Of a stretch of 64,000 nucleotides of DNA, positions 47,554 through 55,937 are shown piece after piece; the stretch's first letter is position 1; each line of letters starts with the position of its first letter. The position numbers and the translations under genes were made by a program. The DNA comes from Agarilytica rhodophyticola. GTDB lineage: Bacteria > Pseudomonadota > Gammaproteobacteria > Pseudomonadales > Cellvibrionaceae. The notes under the pieces were generated by a model. It worked only from the letters and a program-made list of their open reading frames with translations. It did no database searches and had not been told where the DNA came from. Location of the stretch: assembly GCF_002157225.2 (NCBI RefSeq), contig NZ_CP020038.1, positions 930,001 through 994,000 on the forward strand. Reading direction: 5' to 3'.

Positions 47554-48079
47554 TCACTTGGAGTATAGGAGACTTAGCCTATTCATATGGCTTAAATACA
47601 GGTTCTATATATTCGATAGTGAGATAGTCCGTACTTGATAAAAGTGTCTTGGATTTAACAAATCAAATTATACACACAGCGCAGCTGGTTTACCTTAACA
47701 GACAGCATTTACAAACTGGCTCAAAAACCAATTCATTACTGGTTGTAATATTAATTTTTTAAACACCTTTAAAGCTGCCTATTGGATTGATCTAACGTTA
47801 TTTCAAATCAACTGACTTCTCTAAGCTTAGATCGATTTAAACAAGTAAACATGTAATGATCGATTGATTGCCTGTCCGAATAGACGTTTCTTAACACGTT
47901 AGCGTATCTTTATTATCTTCAAATTGATATGAGCATCTCGTATGACCCAACATTATAATAAGATGAAGATGTTATGGTAGTGATAAGTGTTTTATGTGGT
48001 TTTTCTAGTTATCTGCGAGATTTTGATTCAACCAGTGACAGGTTGGCCTTAAAATTTGGGTAAGAAAGTCTTACGTAGA
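47554..48079. other. AT-rich gene-free region
   Basis: About 525 bases between the small frame and the 3' end of the LysR gene. Holds the second copy of the GTCCGAATAGAC 17-mer. No other supported element. Confidence 0.45.
47869..47885. repeat. 17-mer TGCCTGTCCGAATAGAC, copy 2
   Basis: Differs from 39669-39685 by one base. It lies in the probable promoter area of the minus-strand hydrolase unit. Contains GTC-N6-GAC. Confidence 0.5.
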
Positions 48080-48991
48080 CTAATTTTTCAATGTGGCAAG
48101 AAATGTGATTTTGTTTCGCAACCATTTGTGTGCTGGATCATTCACGCGATCTCGATGATAAATCATAAATATGGGTATTTTATCGAGATTATATGGTAAT
48201 TCATATATGCTGATTGCTAGCTGTTTTTCAAAGTGCTTTGCAAGTCGTTTTGGCAGTGTACAAATCATGTCCGAATTCGCGACTAACGGAGCGAAGCTGA
48301 TCAGATTTGAAACTGACATTACAATATTTCGGTTTATATGTTTTCTGCCGAGTAAAATCTCGGTATGGCTTCCTCTATGGCCTCTCGGGTGCATCGAGAG
48401 TTGAGGCAGAGAGTTATATAAATCAATTGTAAGACCATTTCTTAATTCAGCATGGTCTTTGGCCGCAACCACGACCAGCTCTTCTTCGAAAAAAGGTTCT
48501 TCAATAAAATCTTTACCTTGAAGAGAAAGGTAATCTAAGGCGATGTCTAATTCTCCAGATCTCAATTTCTCAGCTGTGGTGGCATCGCTCTCAGGAAATA
48601 TGTCCAACACTACATTCGGAGCTTCAGTGCGAAAATTACCGATAAGCCTCGGTAGAAGTGCAAATTCAGCATAGCTGTTTACTGCAATAGAAAAGTGGTT
48701 CTTCGCTGTTTTGCTTTCAAACACATCTTGATCAAGAAGCTGGTTTTGGATAATTTCGAGTGCTTGTTTTATTGGTTGCTTTAATGCTCGAGCCTTCCTA
48801 GTGGGTTTCATTCCTTTAGGTGCACGAACGAAAAGTTCGTCGTCAAAAAAATCTCTCAAGCGAGCGAGTGCATTACTAACAGCTGGCTGGCTAAGGTGAA
48901 GCTTCTCGGCTGCTCGAGTTAGATGCTCCTCTTCCGCGAGCGCGTTAAATACTACCAGGAGGTTAAGATCAACATTTCTTAAGTCTTTCAT
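48080..48991 (-). CDS. LysR-family transcriptional regulator
   Basis: 303-aa LysR-type regulator. The N-terminal winged HTH is VDLNLLVVFNALAEEEHLTRAAEKLHLSQPAVSNALARLRDFF, followed by the effector-binding domain (about 95-300). The ligand is unknown. It is divergent from the hydroxylase/rubredoxin genes, and the perfect palindrome at 49108-49126 lies in the shared gap, so it probably controls that pair in the usual LysR manner. Confidence 0.93.
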   Translation of the reverse strand: MKDLRNVDLNLLVVFNALAEEEHLTRAAEKLHLSQPAVSNALARLRDFFDDELFVRAPKGMKPTRKARALKQPIKQALEIIQNQLLDQDVFESKTAKNHFSIAVNSYAEFALLPRLIGNFRTEAPNVVLDIFPESDATTAEKLRSGELDIALDYLSLQGKDFIEEPFFEEELVVVAAKDHAELRNGLTIDLYNSLPQLSMHPRGHRGSHTEILLGRKHINRNIVMSVSNLISFAPLVANSDMICTLPKRLAKHFEKQLAISIYELPYNLDKIPIFMIYHRDRVNDPAHKWLRNKITFLATLKN

Positions 48992-49107
48992 CTTTATCTC
49001 GCCCAGCTAAAGTTGTTAGCATCACCATTGTCAATGACTGTTATTTTAATAATCCATTGGATGAATGACTGTGTCAATAATAGCATATATGGACGGTCTG
49101 AAAATGA

Positions 49108-49126
49108 AGTCAAATAATATTTGACT
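49108..49126. promoter_or_regulatory. Perfect palindrome, candidate LysR binding site
   Basis: AGTCAAATA-A-TATTTGACT: nine-base perfect arms around one base, 27 bases before the hydroxylase start, between divergent lysR and hydroxylase genes. Symmetry and position suit a regulator site. Confidence 0.6.
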
Positions 49127-49153
49127 GACATATAAAACGTTGGGAGATTAAAA

Positions 49154-49996
49154 GTGGAAACGATAATTGTCTCATCATTCTTTTTGCTTTGCGTTATTTA
49201 CGAATTCATGACGGGTAACTACCGCAAAGGCATACTAAATGTTACAGATTTAAAAATGGCGGCAATATGTGCTGTGGGTATAACGCTCATACAACGCCCT
49301 ATAGTTATGGTGATGATCTTCACAATAGCAGGCGTTTTCTTAGCTCCTTATCAGGGCGTTCTAGCTCATCTTGAGCAAGAATACTTTTGGTGGAGCCTGC
49401 TGGCGTTTGTAATGCTTGAAGAATATTTTCATGGGCTCGGTCACTGGCTAGCTCATAGCCGGACTCCAAAATTAAAAATATTGCGACCCTTACATAAAAT
49501 ATTCCGAACTGCACATCGCCCACACCACCTTATTGGTAATGATGATGAAAAAGCTCAAATGACCGTTGGCCAGACCTTCGTTGAAGGTTGGATGTATTGG
49601 TTTGTCATGCCAAATGTTTGGTTCAGTTTTATCGCTCTTTACCTTGGTTTAGCAGAAATTTTCATATATGGAGTAATTATTAAAGGATTATGGGCGTTAC
49701 ACGTCCATACCAACTGGCATTATGATTTATACCTTTTAAATCATTCTAATCCGTTAGTTAGAAAAATATTTCATGGGTTAGCACATGTATTTACATTCCC
49801 AACAACTCATCATCATCATCATAGCCGAGGTCCTAACTCGGCCAAGAACCTACATAACTTTCTTTCTTTATATGACTGGCTTATTTACCGGACGCTGAAA
49901 ATAGAAACGGAAGCACCTAAACGTTATGGTTGGCGTCAAAAAGAACAGGAAAAGAATTCTGCATTCTACCGATTTACTAGGACTTACGACCAATAA
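49154..49996 (+). CDS. Fatty acid hydroxylase / sterol desaturase superfamily protein
   Basis: Membrane di-iron oxygenase of 280 aa, starting at GTG after GGGAG. Hydrophobic helices flank the histidine clusters that bind two irons: HGLGHWLAH with HKIFRTAHRPHH, then HVHTNWHYD, then HHHHHSRG. This family hydroxylates or desaturates fatty acids, sterols, carotenoids and related lipids. Electrons probably come from the rubredoxin encoded next. The substrate is unknown. It may belong to the LysR-controlled part of the island rather than the LacI regulon. Confidence 0.88.
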   Translation: METIIVSSFFLLCVIYEFMTGNYRKGILNVTDLKMAAICAVGITLIQRPIVMVMIFTIAGVFLAPYQGVLAHLEQEYFWWSLLAFVMLEEYFHGLGHWLAHSRTPKLKILRPLHKIFRTAHRPHHLIGNDDEKAQMTVGQTFVEGWMYWFVMPNVWFSFIALYLGLAEIFIYGVIIKGLWALHVHTNWHYDLYLLNHSNPLVRKIFHGLAHVFTFPTTHHHHHSRGPNSAKNLHNFLSLYDWLIYRTLKIETEAPKRYGWRQKEQEKNSAFYRFTRTYDQ

Positions 49997-50074
49997 ATCT
50001 TATTTTTTAAAACAGAGTAATCTGATACTTAATTATACGGCTGATTTAAAAATCATTCTGCACAGGGGACCGCA

Positions 50075-50239
50075 ATGAAAAAATTGCAATGTATTATTTG
50101 TGGCTGGATTTATGACGAAGCCGAAGGGGCACCGCAAGATGGTTTATCACCTGGTACAAAGTGGGATGATATCCCAGATGATTGGGAGTGCCCTGACTGT
50201 GGAGTAGGTAAAAGTGACTTTGAGGTGATCGAAATCTAG
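50075..50239 (+). CDS. Rubredoxin
   Basis: 54-aa rubredoxin, one Fe bound by four cysteines: [18 protein letters not shown] near the N terminus and [17 protein letters not shown] near the C terminus (Cys6, Cys9, Cys39, Cys42). Such proteins carry electrons to alkane hydroxylases and other di-iron membrane oxygenases. It lies about 78 bases after the hydroxylase gene and just before a remnant of a rubredoxin reductase, so it is very likely the electron donor to the hydroxylase. Confidence 0.95.
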   Translation: MKKLQCIICGWIYDEAEGAPQDGLSPGTKWDDIPDDWECPDCGVGKSDFEVIEI

Positions 50240-50248
50240 AGGTTGAGT

Positions 50249-50329
50249 ATGTTAGACCGTTTTATAACACATTTTGATTTAGTGATAATCGGTTCCGGTT
50301 TAGCTGGATGCACGCTCTCAAGAGAATAG
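50249..50329 (+). pseudogene. 5' remnant of a rubredoxin-NAD(P)+ reductase gene
   Basis: Ten bases after the rubredoxin stop, a frame reads MLDRFITHFDLVIIGSG and then LAGCTLSRE before a TAG at 50327. The Gly-x-Gly-x-x-Gly-like FAD fold with LxxE/ARE spacing matches the first 25 residues of rubredoxin reductases (AlkT/RubB type). Nothing homologous is seen after the stop. The stretch to 50552 contains only a hairpin. The gene therefore appears truncated by deletion, and a reductase from elsewhere would be needed. Confidence 0.7.
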
Positions 50330-50360
50330 ACTGTCTTTTAAGGCTGTGCTCTCTAGTTTG

Positions 50361-50396
50361 GATATCTGATTTCCTTAAGCTTAGAAATCAGATATC
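50361..50396. terminator. 13-bp perfect hairpin between convergent genes
   Basis: GATATCTGATTTC (50361-50373) pairs exactly with GAAATCAGATATC (50384-50396), 10-base loop. Between the plus-strand rubredoxin unit and the minus-strand SnoaL protein C gene, so possibly a bidirectional terminator. No T tract. Confidence 0.5.
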
Positions 50397-50552
50397 GCTC
50401 TCTACGTTAACTTTCAATGGCAATATCGCAAAATTAATTTTTTCTCGCTTTATAATTACAACATGAAGTTCAACACTAGCACTGATGTTATCGAGTTTGA
50501 CCTAAGACACATACTATGGAGCATATGTTTAGTAGTTTTTTTATTACAGTAA

Positions 50553-51599
50553 TCAGGATATGGAATCTAAGCCACTAGGAACAGATATTGATCCTATATT
50601 TCTCGCTTTATTAAATTCTCGAACACGTGCGAAGACATCCACACCAATTTGCTGGTATAGGTCGAGTAAATCCACAAGCACCCAATTCTCTCGAATCACT
50701 CCATTTTCTACTCGCCAAAAATCTAAACTTCGTAATAATACTTCTTTGCCGGCAGGTGCAATACCCATCCATCCATCGTGAGATAATGTTAGTCTCATAT
50801 TAGGCCACCCGGTTTCACACACATAATTACCTTCAGCTACCCAATGAGACATTAAGTTACCCATTGCATCTAATTTACGATCAGGCATTGCGCGTAAGAA
50901 TGGAATTTGATGCCAGTTTCTAAAGCCTGCAATACCTCGATTACTGCCGATACCGGTGGGGCCATACCAGTTACATCGCGGATGCCAATATTTTTCCAAT
51001 TGCATGATGCTTGGGTCGGGATTAGCCGGGTGACGACATAAGTCTTCTAGCATCGCAATTACATGTTTGTAAGTTTTTTGACCATCGCCTGATATCTGCA
51101 AGCCGTCGCATGTCATAGGCGCTGGAGTGCACAGGAAGGAGCCCAGTTGAGGTGCCATCGGCCAACTCTTTGCTTGCACCATTAACTCTGGTAAATCCCA
51201 AATAGCCTGCATCTCGACTACTTTCCCAGATTCAATACGGAAAAATTCATGATAGCGCATGTGAGAGAGATGCCCTGTAGGAGGAATATCTAACAACGGT
51301 GATAGAAATGTCCCCATATAGTTGCCCATGCACGCAACCCATTGTGAGCCTTCCGGTGTCTCACCTGCAAGCATTATCATATCTCTGCGCTCAAGATCGG
51401 GCATGGCTTTACTAAGTGGCGTAAGGCATGTATCCATAAAAGCATCTGCCCCTTTTAAAGGGCCAAAAGGATGGCACATCTTTATATCCGCGTCTGGAGC
51501 TAGTATTGCATGAAGAGCATGATGCACTTCGTCAGCTATGTAGCTTTGTGTTGCCAGACGGTATGGAAGCAGTAATGCTTTTAAATCTGTTGGGTTCAT
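50553..51599 (-). CDS. Tandem SnoaL-like protein C (ester-cyclase type)
   Basis: 348-aa protein of two SnoaL/NTF2-fold domains, paralogous to the protein at 45512. It has VACMGNYMGTFLSPLLDIPPTGHLSHMRYHEF, CNWYGPTGIGSNRGIAGFRNWHQIPF, VAEGNYVCETGWPN and IGVDVFARVREF. Its own operator (site 4) lies 62 bases before the start, so it is a separate transcript from the aldolase gene upstream. Function is unassigned. Two closely related and one more distant copy in one island suggest successive or parallel steps on related substrates, or hetero-oligomers. Confidence 0.78.
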   Translation of the reverse strand: MNPTDLKALLLPYRLATQSYIADEVHHALHAILAPDADIKMCHPFGPLKGADAFMDTCLTPLSKAMPDLERRDMIMLAGETPEGSQWVACMGNYMGTFLSPLLDIPPTGHLSHMRYHEFFRIESGKVVEMQAIWDLPELMVQAKSWPMAPQLGSFLCTPAPMTCDGLQISGDGQKTYKHVIAMLEDLCRHPANPDPSIMQLEKYWHPRCNWYGPTGIGSNRGIAGFRNWHQIPFLRAMPDRKLDAMGNLMSHWVAEGNYVCETGWPNMRLTLSHDGWMGIAPAGKEVLLRSLDFWRVENGVIRENWVLVDLLDLYQQIGVDVFARVREFNKARNIGSISVPSGLDSIS

Positions 51600-51660
51600 G
51601 AGATATGTCCGTGATGTTTAAAGTGAGCTCTTCATGTTTGCACTGTATTTCATACAAGAA

Positions 51661-51674
51661 TGCATTCGAAGTCA
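51661..51674. promoter_or_regulatory. LacI-type operator, site 4
   Basis: TGCATTCGAAGTCA, the exact reverse complement of site 5 at 54909. It lies between the aldolase 3' end and the SnoaL protein C start. Confidence 0.75.
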
Positions 51675-51726
51675 TCGGCGGGCTGAATGAGCTTGCCGGC
51701 ATAAGTTAGGCATGGCTACCCCAACT

Positions 51727-52488
51727 TTATTTAAAATTATCTAGTAGGGTATTGGCGCCCTGTTTAATGAAGCCATGTTCTGAATTGAGGAGAAAGAGAC
51801 TTACTCCTTGTTCTTGCCAAAAAGGAATATCATTCATATCACCAACAAAAATACCCACCGCTCGATTAGCCGACTTCGCTGCTTTGCAAATATGTTTAGC
51901 GGCATTAATCACCGGCTCATCTTTTAGGGATCGACAGCCGAGAGATACTGTTAAGTCCGCCATTCCGATAAACAGGCCATCTATCCCTTCTACCTGAGCA
52001 ATCTCATCAATAACTTCTAGTGCTGCTAAGTCTTCTATCTGGGCAATAACAGTATTTTCGTTTTTATTGTGCTCTATATTTTCTTCAATATTCCGACCTG
52101 TATAAAGCGCCGCTCGAGTGGAGCCTGCATAACCTCGGCCACCATCACCATAGCGAGATATCTTAGCCAGTGTTTTGGCTTTTTCCACACTGTCGATATG
52201 AGGTACTAATATGCCAGTTGCTCCGCAGTCAAGTGCATTGAGTATTTGTTCTGGTGCGCCTGAGGCAGGTCTAACGATCGAAGGTTTTTGTTCTGATCTG
52301 AATGCGAGTATGCAGGCGTCTATATCTTTGCGGTCAAATGGCGAGTGCTCAGCATCGAGGCAGACTATATCAAGATTTGTTTTCGCTAGTACTTCAGAAA
52401 TCATCATGGCTGGAGTTTTCTGAAATGTGCCTACTAATAATTGCTTTTCTAATAAACGCTGGCGAAAGTTGTTGTGAATAGAGGCCAT
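51727..52488 (-). CDS. HpcH/HpaI-family aldolase
   Basis: Class II, metal-dependent pyruvate aldolase fold of 253 aa. Family marks are LDIVCLDAEHSPFDRKDI with the catalytic His, GATGILVPHIDSVEKAK, the GRGYAGSTRAALYTG loop, metal-binding AQIED, and GMADLTVSLG. Relatives split 2-oxo-4-hydroxy acids to pyruvate and an aldehyde (HpaI, GarL, RhmA). It follows the LacI gene by about 28 bases and belongs to the HisD-like/LacI/aldolase unit. The likely role is the final cleavage into central metabolites. Confidence 0.9.
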   Translation of the reverse strand: MASIHNNFRQRLLEKQLLVGTFQKTPAMMISEVLAKTNLDIVCLDAEHSPFDRKDIDACILAFRSEQKPSIVRPASGAPEQILNALDCGATGILVPHIDSVEKAKTLAKISRYGDGGRGYAGSTRAALYTGRNIEENIEHNKNENTVIAQIEDLAALEVIDEIAQVEGIDGLFIGMADLTVSLGCRSLKDEPVINAAKHICKAAKSANRAVGIFVGDMNDIPFWQEQGVSLFLLNSEHGFIKQGANTLLDNFK

Positions 52489-52516
52489 ACTCTTCTCGAA
52501 TAAAAATTAACTATTA

Positions 52517-53575
52517 TTAATTCAACAAGGCGCTACGCCCTGCTATTAGCTTACCTGCGAATAGACGCTTCTCAGCCGGTGACTCAGGGTTTTCGATGCG
52601 TTCTATTAGCATATTAACTGCCGCCTCCACCATGTGTTCCACCGGTTGAACAACGGTGGTGACTTCATAACTCGCCCAGCGTGCTTGTGAAACACCGTCA
52701 AAGCCGACAACAGCTACTTGCTCGGGTACTTTCATATTGTATTCATGGCGTAGTGCATCGATACAACCAATTGCCATCGTGTCATTAGCACATACAATCG
52801 CATCGGGTTCGAAGGTTTTATTTTCGAACATCTCACGTATTAACTCGCGTGCACTTTGGTAACTGTAATCGCCTGATAGCTGTAAAACACTGACATCCCC
52901 TTCGTTCAGTGTGTTGATTGCTCCACGTGTACGCGCGGTGCTAACTGCTGACTCTTTGGGGCCACTCATTACGACGAAAGATTTGCGTTTGTCCTTTAAT
53001 AAACTTTCAACCAGTTGTCGTTCGCCTTCTTCATGATCGCAACAAACGGAGTTAATTGAGCTATCAGCATATACTGAGTTATAAAATACCAACGGCGTGC
53101 CGCGTTCAAAGCAAGCTTTTATTTGCTTATCGGTAAATTGCGTTGCCGCAATAATTCCATCTACTTGATATTGCCATACCTGATCGAGGACGTTATCAAT
53201 ATTTTCCTTGCTGCCGAAGGTAAACAGCAAAATATGTATACCTTTTTGTCCCAGGATCTTATTGAGTTGGGATAGAACTTCTGGGTAATTTAAATTGGTT
53301 AACTCGGTAATAATAACGGCGACAATATTCGATCTGCGGGTAATTAATCCCCTAGCTATAGCATTAGGTTGATAGCCTAGTTTTTTTGCAGCTGCCTCTA
53401 CTTTTGCTCGAGTTTTAGCAGAGACACTGCCTCCTGGTTTAAAACATCTCGATACTGCAGATTGAGAAACGCCCGCCATTCGCGAAACATCGTAAGAGGT
53501 AGAGCGTTTTTTGCGCGAATTTCGCGATGTTGTTAATACGGTTTTGCGTTTATTATCAGGCGTCTTTTTTTCCAT
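52517..53575 (-). CDS. LacI-family transcriptional regulator
   Basis: 352 aa from the start at 53575, which overlaps the end of the HisD-like gene by 20 bases. A longer frame runs backwards through that gene and is not used. After a basic leader the LacI headpiece is [46 protein letters not shown] in outline, followed by a periplasmic-binding-protein-like sensor domain ([14 protein letters not shown] to [14 protein letters not shown]). It is the best candidate for binding the five TTCGAA palindromes, whose TGnn..nnCA layout with a central CG suits LacI proteins. Confidence 0.92.
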   Translation of the reverse strand: MEKKTPDNKRKTVLTTSRNSRKKRSTSYDVSRMAGVSQSAVSRCFKPGGSVSAKTRAKVEAAAKKLGYQPNAIARGLITRRSNIVAVIITELTNLNYPEVLSQLNKILGQKGIHILLFTFGSKENIDNVLDQVWQYQVDGIIAATQFTDKQIKACFERGTPLVFYNSVYADSSINSVCCDHEEGERQLVESLLKDKRKSFVVMSGPKESAVSTARTRGAINTLNEGDVSVLQLSGDYSYQSARELIREMFENKTFEPDAIVCANDTMAIGCIDALRHEYNMKVPEQVAVVGFDGVSQARWASYEVTTVVQPVEHMVEAAVNMLIERIENPESPAEKRLFAGKLIAGRSALLN

Positions 53576-54836
53576 AGCGTTCCACGCGAATGTCTGCTTG
53601 AGCTTTATGCCCCATAAAGCCTTCAACTGCGCAGAGTCGAGAACAATATTCGCCAATATGCACGGAGGCTTTTTCGGTAAGGCGTTGATAAGTGCATGTT
53701 TTGATGAACTTGCCAACCCATAGACCGCCAGTATAACGCGCCGCTTTCTTGGTGGGTAGCGTATGGTTAGTGCCAACCACCTTGTCGCCGTATGAGACGT
53801 TAGTTTCCGGCCCTAGGAATAATGCACCGTAATTTGTCATGTTGTTTAAGAAGAATTCTGGGTCTTTTGTCATGACTTGTACGTGTTCGGATGCGATTTC
53901 ATCGGCTACGCAGACCATTTCTTCATAGGTGTCACAAACAATAATTTGACCGTAATCACGCCATGCTGCACCTGCTATTTCTGCTGTTTCAAGGGTCTTG
54001 AGTTGCTCTTCGATGGCAGCCACAGTCGCTTCAGCTAACGCCTGTGAGTTTGTGAGCAATATGGCTGGAGAATTTGGCCCATGCTCAGCTTGGCCGAGTA
54101 GGTCTGTCGCACAAAGCTCACCGTCTACAGAGTCGTCGGCAATCACTAGCGTCTCTGTTGGGCCGGCAAACAGATCAATTCCGACGCGACCAAATAGTTG
54201 TCGCTTAGATTCGGCAACAAAAGCATTACCTGGTCCCACTAGCATATCTACCGGCGCGATAGTTTCAGTACCTATCGCCATGGCGCCTACAGCTTGAATT
54301 CCGCCTAGGCAGTAGATTTCATCTGCACCAGCCATATCCATTGCTACAACAATTGCCGGGTTAGGTTCGCCCTGAAACGGGGGGGCACATGCAATAACGC
54401 GCTTCACGCCCGCAACCTTGGCTGTAACAATGCTCATATGGGCTGAAGCCACGAGAGGGTATTTGCCCCCTGGCACATAACATCCTGCGCTATTTACAGG
54501 AATATTTTTATGCCCCAGCACAACACCAGGAAGCGTTTCTACTTCAATGTCTTTAAGAGCATCTTTTTGCTTTTGCGCAAAGTTTCTAACTTGTTCTTGC
54601 GCGAATCGGATATCTTCAATAACTGCCTTATCCAAGCGATCATAGCAGGCGGCTATATGTTCTTTACTCAAACGTAGGCCGCTTTTCCAGTTATCAAACT
54701 TTTGCGCATATTCTCGAACGGCCTTATCGCCACGCTTCTCTATATCGGCAAGAGTAGTTTCTACGATTTCACGGACTTTGGCATCATTATCTGCAGCAAC
54801 TTCTGTATCGATACCTTCTTTTAATTTTCTTATCAT
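53556..54836 (-). CDS. HisD-like dehydrogenase (sulfopropanediol/histidinol dehydrogenase family)
   Basis: 426 aa from Met at 54836; longer frames have no ribosome support. It keeps the HisD architecture: [74 protein letters not shown], and the zinc region [13 protein letters not shown]. It is not with his genes and is distinct from the copy at 9034. Such paralogues (for example HpsN, which oxidises dihydroxypropanesulfonate to sulfolactate) turn a primary alcohol into a carboxylate in two NAD+-linked steps. That is the likely chemistry. The substrate is unknown. Confidence 0.88.
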   Translation of the reverse strand: MIRKLKEGIDTEVAADNDAKVREIVETTLADIEKRGDKAVREYAQKFDNWKSGLRLSKEHIAACYDRLDKAVIEDIRFAQEQVRNFAQKQKDALKDIEVETLPGVVLGHKNIPVNSAGCYVPGGKYPLVASAHMSIVTAKVAGVKRVIACAPPFQGEPNPAIVVAMDMAGADEIYCLGGIQAVGAMAIGTETIAPVDMLVGPGNAFVAESKRQLFGRVGIDLFAGPTETLVIADDSVDGELCATDLLGQAEHGPNSPAILLTNSQALAEATVAAIEEQLKTLETAEIAGAAWRDYGQIIVCDTYEEMVCVADEIASEHVQVMTKDPEFFLNNMTNYGALFLGPETNVSYGDKVVGTNHTLPTKKAARYTGGLWVGKFIKTCTYQRLTEKASVHIGEYCSRLCAVEGFMGHKAQADIRVERYGKKDA

Positions 54837-54908
54837 AATAAAAACCTGGTTAGTCGCTTGTTTGAGGCGTTGAATATTTTGCCGATTCAGAATTAGCTTA
54901 AGTAAAAA

Positions 54909-54922
54909 TGACTTCGAATGCA
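54909..54922. promoter_or_regulatory. LacI-type operator, site 5
   Basis: TGACTTCGAATGCA, 73 bases before the HisD-like start, in the gap divergent from the SDR gene (start 54996). It should control both units, including the regulator's own gene. Confidence 0.75.
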
Positions 54923-54995
54923 ATAATATTCTTTAAGATGCCTACCTTCAGTGATATATTAAGCAATAAATGTCGAAAAAAAGCGTAAATAAGAA

Positions 54996-55760
54996 ATGGT
55001 TTCGAATTCAAAAATATCGGGTTATTCCACGACTCTTTTGAGTGGTAAGCTGGCTTTGGTTACTGGTGCAGGTAAAGGAATCGGGCGCACTTGTGCTGAA
55101 GCTTTGGTCAAAACCGGCGCATCTGTTATCGCCGTCGCGCGAACTGAAGCGGATCTACTAGAGTTAGCTGGCGACTTAGGTGATAAGCTTATTCCCTGGG
55201 TGGAAGATGTGACTAGCGATGCTTTTCTAAGCCGCCTTGAGGCGCGTAAAGATATTGATATCCTTATTAACAACGTTGGCAGTAATCAGCCTGAGCCTTT
55301 TATAGAAATTGAGCGTAGCACCTATGATCGTATAGTGGATATGAACCTGGGGAGCGTATTCCGTGCTACTCAAGTTGTTGTGCGCAATTTGTTGCAAGCC
55401 GATAAAGCAGGAAGTATTGTTAATATATCGTCTCAAATGGGACATGTGGGCTCTCCTAAACGAACGCTTTACTGCGCGACTAAACATGCAATTGAAGGGT
55501 TCACTAAGGCTTTGGCTGTGGAACTTGCGCAAAGCAACATCAGAATTAACTCTGTTGCGCCAACATTCGTAGAAACAGCTCTGACAAAGCCAATGTTAGA
55601 GAACCCCGAGTTTGCCAATTTTGTGATGTCCAAGATTCCTATGAATAAGTTAGCATCCACAGATGATGTTGCTGCTGCCGTTATATATTTAGCTTCAGAA
55701 TTATCTTCCATGGTAACAGGAACAAGTGTGTTAGTTGATGGGGGGTGGGTGGCCCATTAA
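54996..55760 (+). CDS. Short-chain dehydrogenase/reductase
   Basis: 254-aa classical SDR. The Rossmann motif is LVTGAGKGIGRTCAEAL (TGxxxGxG), with NNVGS in place of the usual NNAG. The catalytic Ser is in NISSQMGHVGS, YCATKHA supplies Tyr and Lys, and it ends VTGTSVLVDGGW. It oxidises or reduces a hydroxyl/keto group with NAD(P). Divergent from the HisD-like gene across operator site 5, so part of the same regulon. A hairpin terminator follows directly. Confidence 0.93.
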   Translation: MVSNSKISGYSTTLLSGKLALVTGAGKGIGRTCAEALVKTGASVIAVARTEADLLELAGDLGDKLIPWVEDVTSDAFLSRLEARKDIDILINNVGSNQPEPFIEIERSTYDRIVDMNLGSVFRATQVVVRNLLQADKAGSIVNISSQMGHVGSPKRTLYCATKHAIEGFTKALAVELAQSNIRINSVAPTFVETALTKPMLENPEFANFVMSKIPMNKLASTDDVAAAVIYLASELSSMVTGTSVLVDGGWVAH

Positions 55761-55794
55761 TAACCCCGGTCTGATTAATCAAACCGAGGTTATT
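55759..55794 (+). terminator. Terminator after the SDR gene
   Basis: An 18-base arm beginning AATAACC (55759-55776) pairs with 55777-55794 ending GGTTATT, with two mismatches. A T5 run follows some bases later. Marks the right end of the island. Confidence 0.6.
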
Positions 55795-55937
55795 GTGTGA
55801 GACTTTTTCAGGCCATTTGTCAGACCAAGAAGTTAAGATCTTTCGATTGGTTTATTTTGGGATTGCCTCTGGCAGTGATCATCTTATTGAAATAATCAGG
55901 CACTGTAATTTCTTATTGCAGCAGGAGTATATTGCTT

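Noticed and set aside
52517-53776. LacI protein extended to 419 aa
   Set aside because: The first 67 residues would be read through the end of the HisD-like gene and do not look like LacI. The start at 53575 gives the normal basic leader and headpiece.
54997-55010. TGGTTTCGAATTCA at the start of the SDR gene as a sixth LacI operator
   Set aside because: It keeps TTCGAA and the right CA, but it lies inside the coding start of the SDR gene next to the better site 5, and the left half deviates. Could be a weak auxiliary site; not counted.
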